Shown here: positions 34,019 to 42,698 of the stretch, piece after piece | Numbering within the stretch: the stretch's first letter is position 1 | Layout of the letters: each line of letters begins with the position of its first letter | NCBI GenBank assembly: GCA_031555145.1 | Contig: JAVBUR010000040.1 | Span: 1-42,853 of the forward strand | Length of the DNA stretch: 42,853 bases | DNA from: JAJDIA01 sp031555145 | GTDB lineage: Bacteria; Bacteroidota; Bacteroidia; Bacteroidales; Tannerellaceae | Direction of reading: 5' to 3' | Notes under the pieces: model-generated | Databases searched by the model: none | What the model saw: the letters and a program-made list of their open reading frames with translations, nothing else | Told to the model about the DNA's origin: nothing | Position numbers and translations under genes: made by a program

Positions 34019-35177
34019 GAAAAAGGAAGAATATACCCACTGGCAATTGCTGATGCGTGTTCTGACAGGTGAATGGCCTGAAGATCATCCCGATTTTGTT
34101 GCCTGGTTGGAAGAAGACAAAAAACATATCGCTTTATATGAAGACTTAAAGAACGGGAAAACATCGGAAGGAATCAGCTTTGATACAGGCCGCATGTATA
34201 AGCAGATTGAGAGACAGCTTTTCCATCGTTCAAAACGTCGTTTGTATACCCACATCGGATATGCGGCGGCTGTTGCCCTGATACTATGTGTCCTAACTGT
34301 TTTTTACCAGTATCAGGCACACGACAACCAGCCAGCCCTTGTGGAAGTGATGGACGTTGATTCCATTGTTCCCGGCAGCAAAAAGGCTCAATTAGTACTG
34401 GCCGATGGGACGAAAGTCGGACTGGATAAGTCATTCGAACTAACCAGTACAACGAAAATCACCAACGACACAGTTGGACGCATTGTCTATTTCCCTCAGC
34501 CTCCTATCGAGGCTAACAAGAAACCGGAGACACACCGGATCGAAGTGCCTCTGGGTGGTGAGTATGAACTGAAGTTGGGAGACGGAACGCAGGTATATCT
34601 TAATTCCGGTTCATCGTTAACCTATCCTTCCTTCTTTGAGGGTGATGTCCGGGAAGTGATATTATCCGGAGAAGCTTACTTCGACGTAGCAAAGAGCGAC
34701 CGCAAATTTTCTGTCATAACAGAGGATGCGGTTATTCTGGTCCATGGGACCTCCTTCAACCTGTGTGCTTATAAAGAGGAAGAAGACGTCAATGCCACAT
34801 TGGTTACCGGCCGTATCCAGATGATAACCAAAACAGACGAAAACAGTGGAGATATCCACTCTCTAATCCCGGGACAAAATCTGACTTTCAACAAAACATC
34901 ACACAAGGTACAGGTTGAAAACGTAGATACAGAACTGTATACGGCCTGGATACGGGGTGAATATATCTTCAGAAACCAACCGTTAGAAGAGATCTTCAAC
35001 AAACTCTCCAAATGGTATAACTTCTCTATCGCCTTCGACTCGCCGGCTATGAAGCAGCTTCGTTTTACCGGAAGCGTGGAAAAGAAACGACCGATCGAAT
35101 ATTTATTAAATCAGATAAAACAAGTTACTAATCTTAAATTCGAACAACATGGGAATATGATACAAGCCTATTACTAA
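34017..35177 (+). CDS. FecR-family anti-sigma factor
   Basis: This 386-residue protein keeps the ECF sigma inactive until the outer-membrane SusC signals. The cytoplasmic N-terminus contains HWQLLMRVLTGEWPED, which binds sigma. One membrane helix lies at about 78-100. The periplasmic FecR domain (about 180-290: IEVPLGGEYELKLGDGT, VYLNSGSSLTYP, SGEAYFDV) is followed by a DUF4974-type C-terminal domain (RGEYIFRNQPLEEIFNKLSK). No in-frame ATG precedes the conserved region, so TTG 34017 is the best start. An ATG at 33986 in another frame would give MNINVKKHIEVEK; joining it to EEYTHWQ would need a one-base shift at the AAAAAGG run, so a sequencing or true frameshift is the alternative. Confidence 0.88.
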   Translation: MKKEEYTHWQLLMRVLTGEWPEDHPDFVAWLEEDKKHIALYEDLKNGKTSEGISFDTGRMYKQIERQLFHRSKRRLYTHIGYAAAVALILCVLTVFYQYQAHDNQPALVEVMDVDSIVPGSKKAQLVLADGTKVGLDKSFELTSTTKITNDTVGRIVYFPQPPIEANKKPETHRIEVPLGGEYELKLGDGTQVYLNSGSSLTYPSFFEGDVREVILSGEAYFDVAKSDRKFSVITEDAVILVHGTSFNLCAYKEEEDVNATLVTGRIQMITKTDENSGDIHSLIPGQNLTFNKTSHKVQVENVDTELYTAWIRGEYIFRNQPLEEIFNKLSKWYNFSIAFDSPAMKQLRFTGSVEKKRPIEYLLNQIKQVTNLKFEQHGNMIQAYY

Positions 35178-35182
35178 AAAAA

Positions 35183-35203
35183 CCGGTGAACAAGGTTCAC
35201 CGG
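35183..35203. promoter_or_regulatory. Perfect hairpin between fecR and susC
   Basis: CCGGTGAAC (35183-35191) and GTTCACCGG (35195-35203) form a perfect 9-bp stem with AAG loop, right after the fecR stop. A run of seven A precedes it and no T-run follows on the plus strand. It could slow or partly stop readthrough from the regulators into susC, or protect the susCD RNA 5' end. Confidence 0.55.
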
Positions 35204-35284
35204 CGAAAAACATTCACAATCTATAAAATCGCTTCTCACACAGATTTTATAATCAGTTATTTACTTTTAAAACGTCACAAATGT

Positions 35285-38200
35285 ATGAAAAGACATGGTA
35301 AAAAACGTCTTGTCGGACTAATAGATGTTAATAGAATCCGACGACCTTTAGGAATTTTATTTCTCTTTGCACTCTTGGGTGTAAATACATTATGGGCCGC
35401 AAAAGCTTATGCACAAACGGTTCACTTCAATCTTCAGATGAAAAATGCTACGTTGGAACAGGTATTCGATGCCATACGTCAGCAAAGTGAATTTGAGTTT
35501 TTTTATAACAACGATCAGGTAAACACCAGCAAGAAAGTCACTGTTAATGTCAAAGATGCAACCATTGAGGAAGTGTTGGGCGATGTATTGGGCAACCAAT
35601 ACAACTACAAAGTGGAAGATCGTTATATCCTCCTAAGCAAAAATGAAAAGGCTGAGGCTCCGGCCGTTTCTGCTGTTAAACAACAGACAAATACCATTTC
35701 AGGTGTGGTAAAAGATCAGACCGGTGAAACGCTGATCGGTGTAAGTGTACTGGTAAAAGGCACGACGATTGGCACCGTAACCGACCTTGACGGACAATAT
35801 ACACTGCAGGCCAACGTAGGGCAGACGCTCGTTTACTCGTATATCGGATATAAAACGATCGAGAAGATAGTAGGCAGTGCCTCCGTTATCGATGTTTTGT
35901 TAGTGGAAGACACACAGGCGCTCGACGAAGTAGTCGTGGTAGGTTTCGGTAGCTTGAAAAAAGCCAACCTGACCGGATCGGTTTCTTCCGTGAAGATGGA
36001 TGATGTATTAGGCAGCCGCCCCGTATCATCTGCCGCACAGGCACTGAGTGGCGCCATTGCCGGGGTACGGGTAACAACCGGATCAGGCCAACCCGGCTCG
36101 GAAACCAAACTGAATATCCGTGGCGTCGGACGTATCCAATATAACACGACGGATGGTGTATGGCAGGCTCAAAATCCGAATCCGTTGATCCTCGTAGATA
36201 ACGTTCCCATTGAAGATATCTCCATGATCAACCCCAACGATATCGAAACAGTGACCGCCTTGAAGGATGCTGCCGCGTCAGCTATCCACGGTGCACGCGC
36301 TGCATTCGGGGTCATCCTCATCACCACTAAAAAAGGCGGTAAGGAACAAAAAGCACAGGTAAACTATTCAAATAACTTCACCTTCAGCTCACCGCTCGAA
36401 CTGGCCGATAAAGCAAGCACACTGCAAAACGTACAGGGATGGTTGGATGCCGGTAAAGTATCCAGTCCGTTCGGTGGCGGCCAGGATCTTGAAACATGGA
36501 AATCACTGCTACAGGGCTACAGCACCAACCCTTCCCAGTATCCTTTAGGTTATACGGAAGTAAACGGTGTACGCTATGACCTGAAAGATTATGATATCTA
36601 CGAAAACTTCCTGAACAACTCAGGGTTCCAGCAGTCGCACAACGTATCTATGGCTGGGGGCTCGGCTAAATCTACCTATCGTATTTCATTCGGTTATACG
36701 GACGAAGATGGTATCATGGTAACTGATAAAGACAGCTATACCCGCTATAATGCAAATATCTCCGCCAGTTCAGATATCACCAACTGGTTGAATATCCAGG
36801 GAGAAGCCATGTACAGCCAGTCTCGCAGGAGTACGCCGAACGGTAACTCCAACGGAAGCTACTGGGGCAAAGCCAATGGTGCGATCCCATCTGTACCGGA
36901 CGGTTTGACCGACTATGTGACTCCCGGCGAAATGCTGCCGATCGTCACACCGGCCAATCTGGTAAAATATGGCGACGTAAGTCAGACCCGTTATGACGAC
37001 CTCCGCCTGGTTGGACGCGCCGTAGTGACTCCTTTCGCCGGCCTCAAGGCTACAGGTGAAATCACCTACTACAACAACCGCTACAACTATACGAACTACG
37101 ACAAGGTAGTCAAGATGGTAGACCCGGACAAGTGGGGTATTGCTTATACCTCCAACAACATCTCGAAGTTCACCAAAAAGAACTATTTCAAAGACCACTT
37201 GGCTATGAACTTCTATGCCACCTACGAGAAGTCGTTCAATAGCGCTCACAACCTCTCGGTAACCGGTGGTTACAACCAGGAGTACCAGTATTACGAAATG
37301 CTTACAGCCAACAATACCGACATGATCAATGCCGACCTGCCTTCACTCCACCAGAGTACAGGAACAAAGGATGCAGACGATGATTATACGCAATACGGTA
37401 TCCGTGGTTTGTACTATCGTGTCAACTACGACTATCAGGGTAAATATCTGCTCGAAGCCAACGGACGTTACGATGGCTCCTCCAAGTTCCCGAAAGACGA
37501 CCGTTTCGGTTTCTTCCCCTCTTTCTCCGCCGGATGGCGTGTAACGGAAGAAGCGTTTATGGAACCGGTAAAACCCATCATGAATAACCTGAAAGTACGT
37601 GGTTCATGGGGTAATATCGGTAACCAGAATATCGACCTCTACCAGTATTACGAAACCATGGGATCGGGTAATGCACGCTGGGCTACGGCTGAAGGTATCC
37701 GTTACCGTTCACTGGGCGCACCGCTCAAAGTGAGCAATAGCTTCACCTGGGAAAAGGTACAGACGCTCGACTTCGGGTTCGACGCCGGTTTCCTGAATAA
37801 CCGCCTGAATGCCGTATTCGACTGGTACGAAAGCCAAACGTTGGGTATGCTTGCTCCGGGTATGGACCTCCCTGCCGTATTTGGTGCTTCTTCACCGAAT
37901 GAAAACACAGCCGACATGAAGACGACCGGTTGGGAACTGGAATTGACATGGAGAGATAAGATCGGTAAGGTTAGTTACCACATCGGCTTCAATCTCTATG
38001 ACGCACAGACCACCATTACACGTTTCGACGACAACGAAACAAAACTATTGAACAAGAATAACCTGTATCAAGGTAAAAAAGTAGGAGAAATCTGGGGGCT
38101 TACCGTGGATCGCTACTATACTGAAAATGACTTCGAAGACTATGCTACAGGTAAATTAAAAGAAGGCATCACTTCCCTGAAAGGACAATCCAGACATTAT

Positions 38201-38815
38201 GCCGGTGACGTCCTGTTCAAAGACCTGGATGGCGACGGCGTGGTAACCAAAGGTTTGGGCAATGGACAAACGGCCGACGAATCAGGCGACTACCGCGTGA
38301 TCGGTAACAGCACCGCTCGTTACAACTACGGTATCAACGGGGGCTTATCCTGGAATAACTTCGACTTCAGCTTCTTCCTGCAAGGTGTTGGCAAACGCGA
38401 CATCTGGTACGGACAAAACGAACGGACTGCCCCGTATGGTGTGTATGAATTCTCCGGTCTGTATGCCAACCTGCTCGACTACTGGACGCCCGAGAACCCG
38501 AATGCCAAGTATCCGCGTTTCTACAACAACAGCGGCAGCTACACATCCTACAACTACGACGAAGCCAAGACGGGTTACCTCTATAGCGGCGCTTTCCTAC
38601 GTATCAAGAACATCACGCTGGGCTACTCCGTACCGAAACAAGTGATTGCAAAGGCTGGTATCCAGAACCTTCGCCTATTCACCAGCATCGAAAACCTGCA
38701 TACCTTCAAGAGCACACCTGACGGGATGGAACCCGACCTGGATAAACAGGCCAACACCATCATGCAGTACCCCTTCATGCAAATGTTCTCATTTGGATTA
38801 AATGTTTCTTTCTAA
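35285..38815 (+). CDS. SusC/RagA-type TonB-dependent transporter with STN domain
   Basis: This 1176-residue outer-membrane transporter has a long basic start and signal peptide ending at ...KAYAQ (about 43). An STN signalling domain (about 45-115, NLQMKNATLEQVFDAIRQQS) transmits to FecR. A carboxypeptidase-regulatory-like domain (about 136-215, ISGVVKDQTGETLIGVSVLV), a TonB-box-like DEVVVVGFG, a plug (RGVGRI, KDAAASAIHGARAAFGVILI) and a 22-strand barrel ending in FSFGLNVSF follow. The frame opens at 35186, but ATG 35285 gives the normal leader. With SusD it imports oligosaccharides by TonB energy; the STN domain and the sigma/FecR pair before it show trans-envelope regulation. The glycan is not known; the downstream sulfatase points to a sulfated one. 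Confidence 0.95.
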   Translation: MKRHGKKRLVGLIDVNRIRRPLGILFLFALLGVNTLWAAKAYAQTVHFNLQMKNATLEQVFDAIRQQSEFEFFYNNDQVNTSKKVTVNVKDATIEEVLGDVLGNQYNYKVEDRYILLSKNEKAEAPAVSAVKQQTNTISGVVKDQTGETLIGVSVLVKGTTIGTVTDLDGQYTLQANVGQTLVYSYIGYKTIEKIVGSASVIDVLLVEDTQALDEVVVVGFGSLKKANLTGSVSSVKMDDVLGSRPVSSAAQALSGAIAGVRVTTGSGQPGSETKLNIRGVGRIQYNTTDGVWQAQNPNPLILVDNVPIEDISMINPNDIETVTALKDAAASAIHGARAAFGVILITTKKGGKEQKAQVNYSNNFTFSSPLELADKASTLQNVQGWLDAGKVSSPFGGGQDLETWKSLLQGYSTNPSQYPLGYTEVNGVRYDLKDYDIYENFLNNSGFQQSHNVSMAGGSAKSTYRISFGYTDEDGIMVTDKDSYTRYNANISASSDITNWLNIQGEAMYSQSRRSTPNGNSNGSYWGKANGAIPSVPDGLTDYVTPGEMLPIVTPANLVKYGDVSQTRYDDLRLVGRAVVTPFAGLKATGEITYYNNRYNYTNYDKVVKMVDPDKWGIAYTSNNISKFTKKNYFKDHLAMNFYATYEKSFNSAHNLSVTGGYNQEYQYYEMLTANNTDMINADLPSLHQSTGTKDADDDYTQYGIRGLYYRVNYDYQGKYLLEANGRYDGSSKFPKDDRFGFFPSFSAGWRVTEEAFMEPVKPIMNNLKVRGSWGNIGNQNIDLYQYYETMGSGNARWATAEGIRYRSLGAPLKVSNSFTWEKVQTLDFGFDAGFLNNRLNAVFDWYESQTLGMLAPGMDLPAVFGASSPNENTADMKTTGWELELTWRDKIGKVSYHIGFNLYDAQTTITRFDDNETKLLNKNNLYQGKKVGEIWGLTVDRYYTENDFEDYATGKLKEGITSLKGQSRHYAGDVLFKDLDGDGVVTKGLGNGQTADESGDYRVIGNSTARYNYGINGGLSWNNFDFSFFLQGVGKRDIWYGQNERTAPYGVYEFSGLYANLLDYWTPENPNAKYPRFYNNSGSYTSYNYDEAKTGYLYSGAFLRIKNITLGYSVPKQVIAKAGIQNLRLFTSIENLHTFKSTPDGMEPDLDKQANTIMQYPFMQMFSFGLNVSF

Positions 38816-38839
38816 ACTGTTAAATAAAGAAGTATAGAT

Positions 38840-40882
38840 ATGAAAAAATATATTCTTTGCTCGCTGATAGCAGCTGCAACCCTTTCGGTTACCTCATGTA
38901 ACGACGACTTCCTGGAATACGACCCGTTAGTGTCCCAGGTACCCACTACAGCCTTTACTACGTATGACAATTTCAAGACATACGCCTGGGGGCTTTATTC
39001 TACCTGTTTTGTAGGAGCGGCTTATGACGCCAGTTTAGGGAACACTCCCTATTCATATGCAGGCCCGTACGACCGTGGTACGGACGAAGTTCTGTTCGAG
39101 TCAGGTGCCCGTTCACCCTGGGGATGGCAAACGGCTACCAAGACAACTGCACCAAGCGATTTGAACGGTAACTGGAGTTTCAGCTTTATCCGTCAGGTGA
39201 ACGTAATGCTCGATAACATCGAGGGTTCAGCTATGAACCAGACCGATAAAGACCATTGGACAGCCGTAGGTTACTTCTTCAGAGCCTATAAGTACAGCCA
39301 GTTGGTTGCTAACTTCGGCGATGTGCCCTGGTTGGAACATGAAGTAAAAACAACAGACACCGACATTATTTATGGCCCGAGAACACCGCGTGACGAAGTG
39401 ACGAACAATATCCTCAGCAATTTGCAATGGGCTGAACAGCACATCAAGACAGAAGGTGAAGGAAAAGGGACCAACTCAATCACCGTACATGCCGTACGTG
39501 CGCTTATCTCCCGTTTCGGTCTGGTAGAAGGTACCTGGCGTAAATACCACCAGTTGGGCGATGTTGAAAAGTATTTGAATGCCAGTGCTGATGCTTCCAA
39601 GAAGGTAATCGACGCTTTCCCCACAGTACATGGCCAATATGACGCGTTGTATAACAGCGAAAGCCTGAGCGGCGTAGCAGGTATCATCCTGTTTAACGCT
39701 TTCTCTAAAGGACAGATGTACCACAACCTCTCGCGTTACGAACGTACCAGTGCCGGTAATACGGAGATGAGTAAAGCCGGTGTAGCCACTTATTTGACAC
39801 TGAACGGGCTGCCTGTCGCCAATGCCAGCAACCAAGTGTCAGCCGGTGGCCAGTATTATGGCGACGGCGACATGTTCAACGAATTCCGCAACCGCGACCG
39901 TCGTCTGTTGTACACCGTCACTCCTCCTTACCGCGTAAGTGTTCGCAATGGTATGGTGGCCTGGTCGGTCGTGGTAGCTCCGCGCGTAGAACCGGGTGAA
40001 ACCTATGGTTCTTCGGCCAAAGTGGCAACCGAAGCTGACTCCAAGAAGTTCAGCGAATATATTGACCTGATGAACACCATCACCAGCACTGCCCGTACGA
40101 CTGGCTTCCAATATCCCGCCGGTATCACCTATACCAACCTGTTGCCGATCCGCAACTGGGAAGGGAATGGTGTAACAGCCGTTCCTCACTTGAACAGCTA
40201 CAACGAAGGCCGTGGATTCTGCGTAACCCGTGGCGGTTATTACGTCTACAAGTATTACAACACCTCCGTCGACCCGAGTGGACAGAGCAGCACGAACGAC
40301 CTTCCGATCTTCCGCGTGGGAGAAACGATGCTGAACTATGCTGAAGCCATGTACGAACTCGGTCGTTTCGACCAGGCTGTGGCTGATCTCACGATCAACG
40401 TACTGCGTCCGCGTGCCGGCGTAGCTCCGATGAACGTAGCTGCTATCAATGCCAGCTTCGACCCGGATCGTGACAAGGGTGGTTATAGTAACCCGAGCGA
40501 TCCCGTTCAGATCACCGACTACGAAGTTGCGCCGGTACTGTGGGAAATCCGCCGGGAACGCCATGTAGAGTTGATGGGTGACGGTTTCCGCTTTACCGAC
40601 CTGAAGAGATGGCGGAAAGGTCATTACATGAATACCATCCAACTCGGTGCTACTGTCGACAATACAGACTACAACAACTCGTTGGCAATCTGGCCGTTCG
40701 ACATCAACCAAGGAGCCAAGACTGCTGCCAGCAACGGCCAGAAAGGCCCGATCGCATTGGCCGGTGACCCTGTGAAAGAAGGCAAAGGATGGAAATGGTA
40801 TTATTACTTCTACCCCATCCCTCCGACGGAATTGGCGCTCAATCCCCAATTGACACAGAACCCGGGCTGGGATCAGGACTAA
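38840..40882 (+). CDS. SusD/RagB-type surface glycan-binding lipoprotein
   Basis: This 680-residue surface lipoprotein has the lipobox SVTSC (Cys 20) followed by NDDFLEYDPL, a typical SusD start. TPR-like helices (DHWTAVGYFFRAYKYSQLVA, then NFGDVPWLEHEV) and the C-terminal RagB block (VLWEIRRERHVELMGDGFRF, then DLKRWRKGHY) are clear. It forms the lid of the SusC transporter and binds the incoming oligosaccharide. It begins 24 bases after susC. At 680 residues it is longer than SusD (about 550), with insertions around 310-420 that probably shape specificity. Confidence 0.95.
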   Translation: MKKYILCSLIAAATLSVTSCNDDFLEYDPLVSQVPTTAFTTYDNFKTYAWGLYSTCFVGAAYDASLGNTPYSYAGPYDRGTDEVLFESGARSPWGWQTATKTTAPSDLNGNWSFSFIRQVNVMLDNIEGSAMNQTDKDHWTAVGYFFRAYKYSQLVANFGDVPWLEHEVKTTDTDIIYGPRTPRDEVTNNILSNLQWAEQHIKTEGEGKGTNSITVHAVRALISRFGLVEGTWRKYHQLGDVEKYLNASADASKKVIDAFPTVHGQYDALYNSESLSGVAGIILFNAFSKGQMYHNLSRYERTSAGNTEMSKAGVATYLTLNGLPVANASNQVSAGGQYYGDGDMFNEFRNRDRRLLYTVTPPYRVSVRNGMVAWSVVVAPRVEPGETYGSSAKVATEADSKKFSEYIDLMNTITSTARTTGFQYPAGITYTNLLPIRNWEGNGVTAVPHLNSYNEGRGFCVTRGGYYVYKYYNTSVDPSGQSSTNDLPIFRVGETMLNYAEAMYELGRFDQAVADLTINVLRPRAGVAPMNVAAINASFDPDRDKGGYSNPSDPVQITDYEVAPVLWEIRRERHVELMGDGFRFTDLKRWRKGHYMNTIQLGATVDNTDYNNSLAIWPFDINQGAKTAASNGQKGPIALAGDPVKEGKGWKWYYYFYPIPPTELALNPQLTQNPGWDQD

Positions 40883-40901
40883 ATCTATTTATTATATCAG
40901 A

Positions 40902-40930
40902 GGCCGGCTGCGAAATAGCCGGTCTCTTTT
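40902..40930 (+). terminator. Intrinsic terminator after susD
   Basis: GGCCGGCT (40902-40909) pairs with AGCCGGTC (40917-40924; one G-T pair) around a 7-base loop, followed by TCTTTT. The next gene has its own -7 box, so susCD and the sulfatase can be transcribed separately. Confidence 0.75.
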
Positions 40931-40943
40931 CATTAAATAAGTA

Positions 40944-40951
40944 TATATTTG
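40944..40951 (+). promoter_or_regulatory. Bacteroidota -7 box for the PUL sulfatase
   Basis: TATATTTG matches TAnnTTTG, 24 bases before the ATG at 40976. No good -33 TTTG at standard spacing. Confidence 0.6.
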
Positions 40952-40975
40952 CATCTCAATACCTAAATAGCAAAC

Positions 40976-42415
40976 ATGAAAACTAAACAAGCGATCCCTT
41001 ACCTGTTGACAGGACTTCTATTGCCTGTTGGCCTGGTATCGTGCGACACAAACAAACCGGCGGCTTCTGCATCGAAGCCCAACATCATCTATATCCTAGC
41101 CGACGACCTGGGATATGGCGACCTGAGTTGTTACGGACAGCAACGGTTCAGTACCCCCAACCTGGATGCCATGGCGGCCGAAGGGTTGCGTTTCACCAGC
41201 CATTATGCAGGCTGCACCGTCAGTGCCCCGTCGCGTTGCTCACTCATGACCGGTCTGCATACCGGCCATACCCCGATCCGGGGAAATCAGGGCGAACGCA
41301 TCGACGGTCAAACTTACGACACTCCCCTGCCTGCCTCCTACAAGACAATTGCCGAGTGCCTGAAAGAACAGAATTATGTAACAGGCTGTGTAGGCAAATG
41401 GGGAATGGGTGGCCCGGAAACGGAAGGGCATCCCAACAACCAGGGCTTCGACTACTTCTACGGTCATCTCGGTCAGGGACATGCCCACTTCTACTATCCG
41501 AAGTTCATGTTCGAGAACGAACAGATGATCACGCTCAATGAGAATCCGGCCGAAAAGAAGAACTATTCGCAAGACCTGTTCATGGAAAAGGCGGAAAAGT
41601 TCATCACTGAAAACAAAGACAAGCCATTCTTCCTTTATTTCTCCGTCACGATCCCGCATGCCGAACTGATCGTGCCGGATAATGAACTCGAAGTATTCAA
41701 AGGCAAATACGATGAGCCGAAGCCGTGGCCGGCCGGACAGCATTATGCCAGTGAATTTGGCGGACAGCCTTACCCGCGTGCCGCATTCGCCACGATGGTT
41801 AGCCGCCTGGACGGTGACGTAGGCCGTATTCGTACTTTATTGAAAGAGTTAGGCATCGACCAGAATACCCTGATCATCTTTACATCCGATAATGGCCCGC
41901 ATCTCGAAGGGGGTGCCGATCCGAACTTCTTCAACAGTGGCGGAGGATACCGCGGATTCAAACGCGACTTGTATGAAGGCGGCGTCCGCGAACCGATGAT
42001 CGCCTGCTGGCCTTCCGTGATCAAAGCTGGACGAACCACTGATCATCCCTCTGCTTTCTGGGATGTACTGCCTACTTTCTGTGAGTTGACAGGCGCCGCC
42101 ATTCCCGAAGGATTGGATGGTATCTCTTTCCTCCCCGAATTGAAAGGAGAAAAACAGGAAAAAGTACATGACTACTTCTACTGGGAATTCCACGAAAGCC
42201 CCAGCCAGGCCGTCCGCAAAGGCAACTGGAAAGCCATCCGTAAGCATGTCAATTCCGACAATCCGACAGTCGAACTTTACGACCTCTCTACCGACAAAGG
42301 CGAAACCAACGACATCGCCGCCGCCCACCCCGAAGTGGTTGCCGAGCTGACCGCACTCATGAACAGTTCCCACACCAATGACACCCAGTGGAAATTCCCG
42401 GAAGTCATTAAGTAA
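40976..42415 (+). CDS. Lipoprotein sulfatase, S1 family (Ser-type)
   Basis: This 479-residue sulfatase has lipobox GLVSC (Cys 23). Metal ligands D43-D44 occur in YILADDLGYGD. The formylglycine site Ser 83 lies in SAPSRCSLMTG, a canonical SxPSR core that an anSME must activate. GKWGMGG carries the family lysine and FTSDNGPH the second metal Asp-Asn. It should remove sulfate from a glycan at the cell surface or in the periplasm, opening the glycan to hydrolases encoded elsewhere. Directly following susCD, it gives the best clue to the locus substrate: a sulfated host glycan such as mucin O-glycan or a glycosaminoglycan, or an algal glycan. The exact S1 subfamily cannot be set without a search. 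Confidence 0.92.
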   Translation: MKTKQAIPYLLTGLLLPVGLVSCDTNKPAASASKPNIIYILADDLGYGDLSCYGQQRFSTPNLDAMAAEGLRFTSHYAGCTVSAPSRCSLMTGLHTGHTPIRGNQGERIDGQTYDTPLPASYKTIAECLKEQNYVTGCVGKWGMGGPETEGHPNNQGFDYFYGHLGQGHAHFYYPKFMFENEQMITLNENPAEKKNYSQDLFMEKAEKFITENKDKPFFLYFSVTIPHAELIVPDNELEVFKGKYDEPKPWPAGQHYASEFGGQPYPRAAFATMVSRLDGDVGRIRTLLKELGIDQNTLIIFTSDNGPHLEGGADPNFFNSGGGYRGFKRDLYEGGVREPMIACWPSVIKAGRTTDHPSAFWDVLPTFCELTGAAIPEGLDGISFLPELKGEKQEKVHDYFYWEFHESPSQAVRKGNWKAIRKHVNSDNPTVELYDLSTDKGETNDIAAAHPEVVAELTALMNSSHTNDTQWKFPEVIK

Positions 42416-42461
42416 GCACGTCCGACTGCAAGCCTGGACAACATAGCAAACAGCATAGACG

Positions 42462-42506
42462 GTGGTGCCAAGGCGTAAGCCTTTGACACCACTGTTCTTT
42501 TTCTCC
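42462..42506 (+). terminator. Intrinsic terminator after the PUL sulfatase
   Basis: GTGGTG..AAGGC (42462-42474) pairs with GCCTT..CACCAC (42479-42492) around a GTAA loop with one internal mismatch, followed by a T-rich tail ending near 42506. Confidence 0.75.
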
Positions 42507-42609
42507 AAATCAGATTCAGATTTGGCCGTATTTGAAAGTTTTTGCGAAGATGTCATTTTTGAACAAATCCCCTGTCCCATAGGCTCTTCAGTCCAAAATA
42601 TGAAAAAGC

Positions 42610-42698
42610 CTACACCGCTACACTAACGGGATAACCATACTGATGTTCAGTAAGATAGCGGATGTACCATTCTCGAAAATGCTACACCTTCGCTACAC
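42610..42698. repeat. Short CTACAC repeats
   Basis: CTACAC occurs at 42610, 42618, 42682 and 42693, i.e. as two close pairs about 72 bases apart; an inverted GCTACA lies at 42721-42726. A run of eight C follows at 42713-42720. Such iterated motifs can be recombinase, plasmid-initiator or regulator sites, but nothing here decides between them. Apart from the terminator, this stretch (42416-42661) holds no convincing gene. Confidence 0.35.

Noticed and set aside
35186..35284. Upstream extension of SusC
   Set aside because: It would start with a GTG inside the hairpin and place 33 residues before the signal peptide; ATG 35285 gives a normal leader.
39839..40849. 336-residue minus-strand frame inside susD
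   Set aside because: Shadow frame; the plus strand gives an intact SusD with lipobox and RagB motifs.
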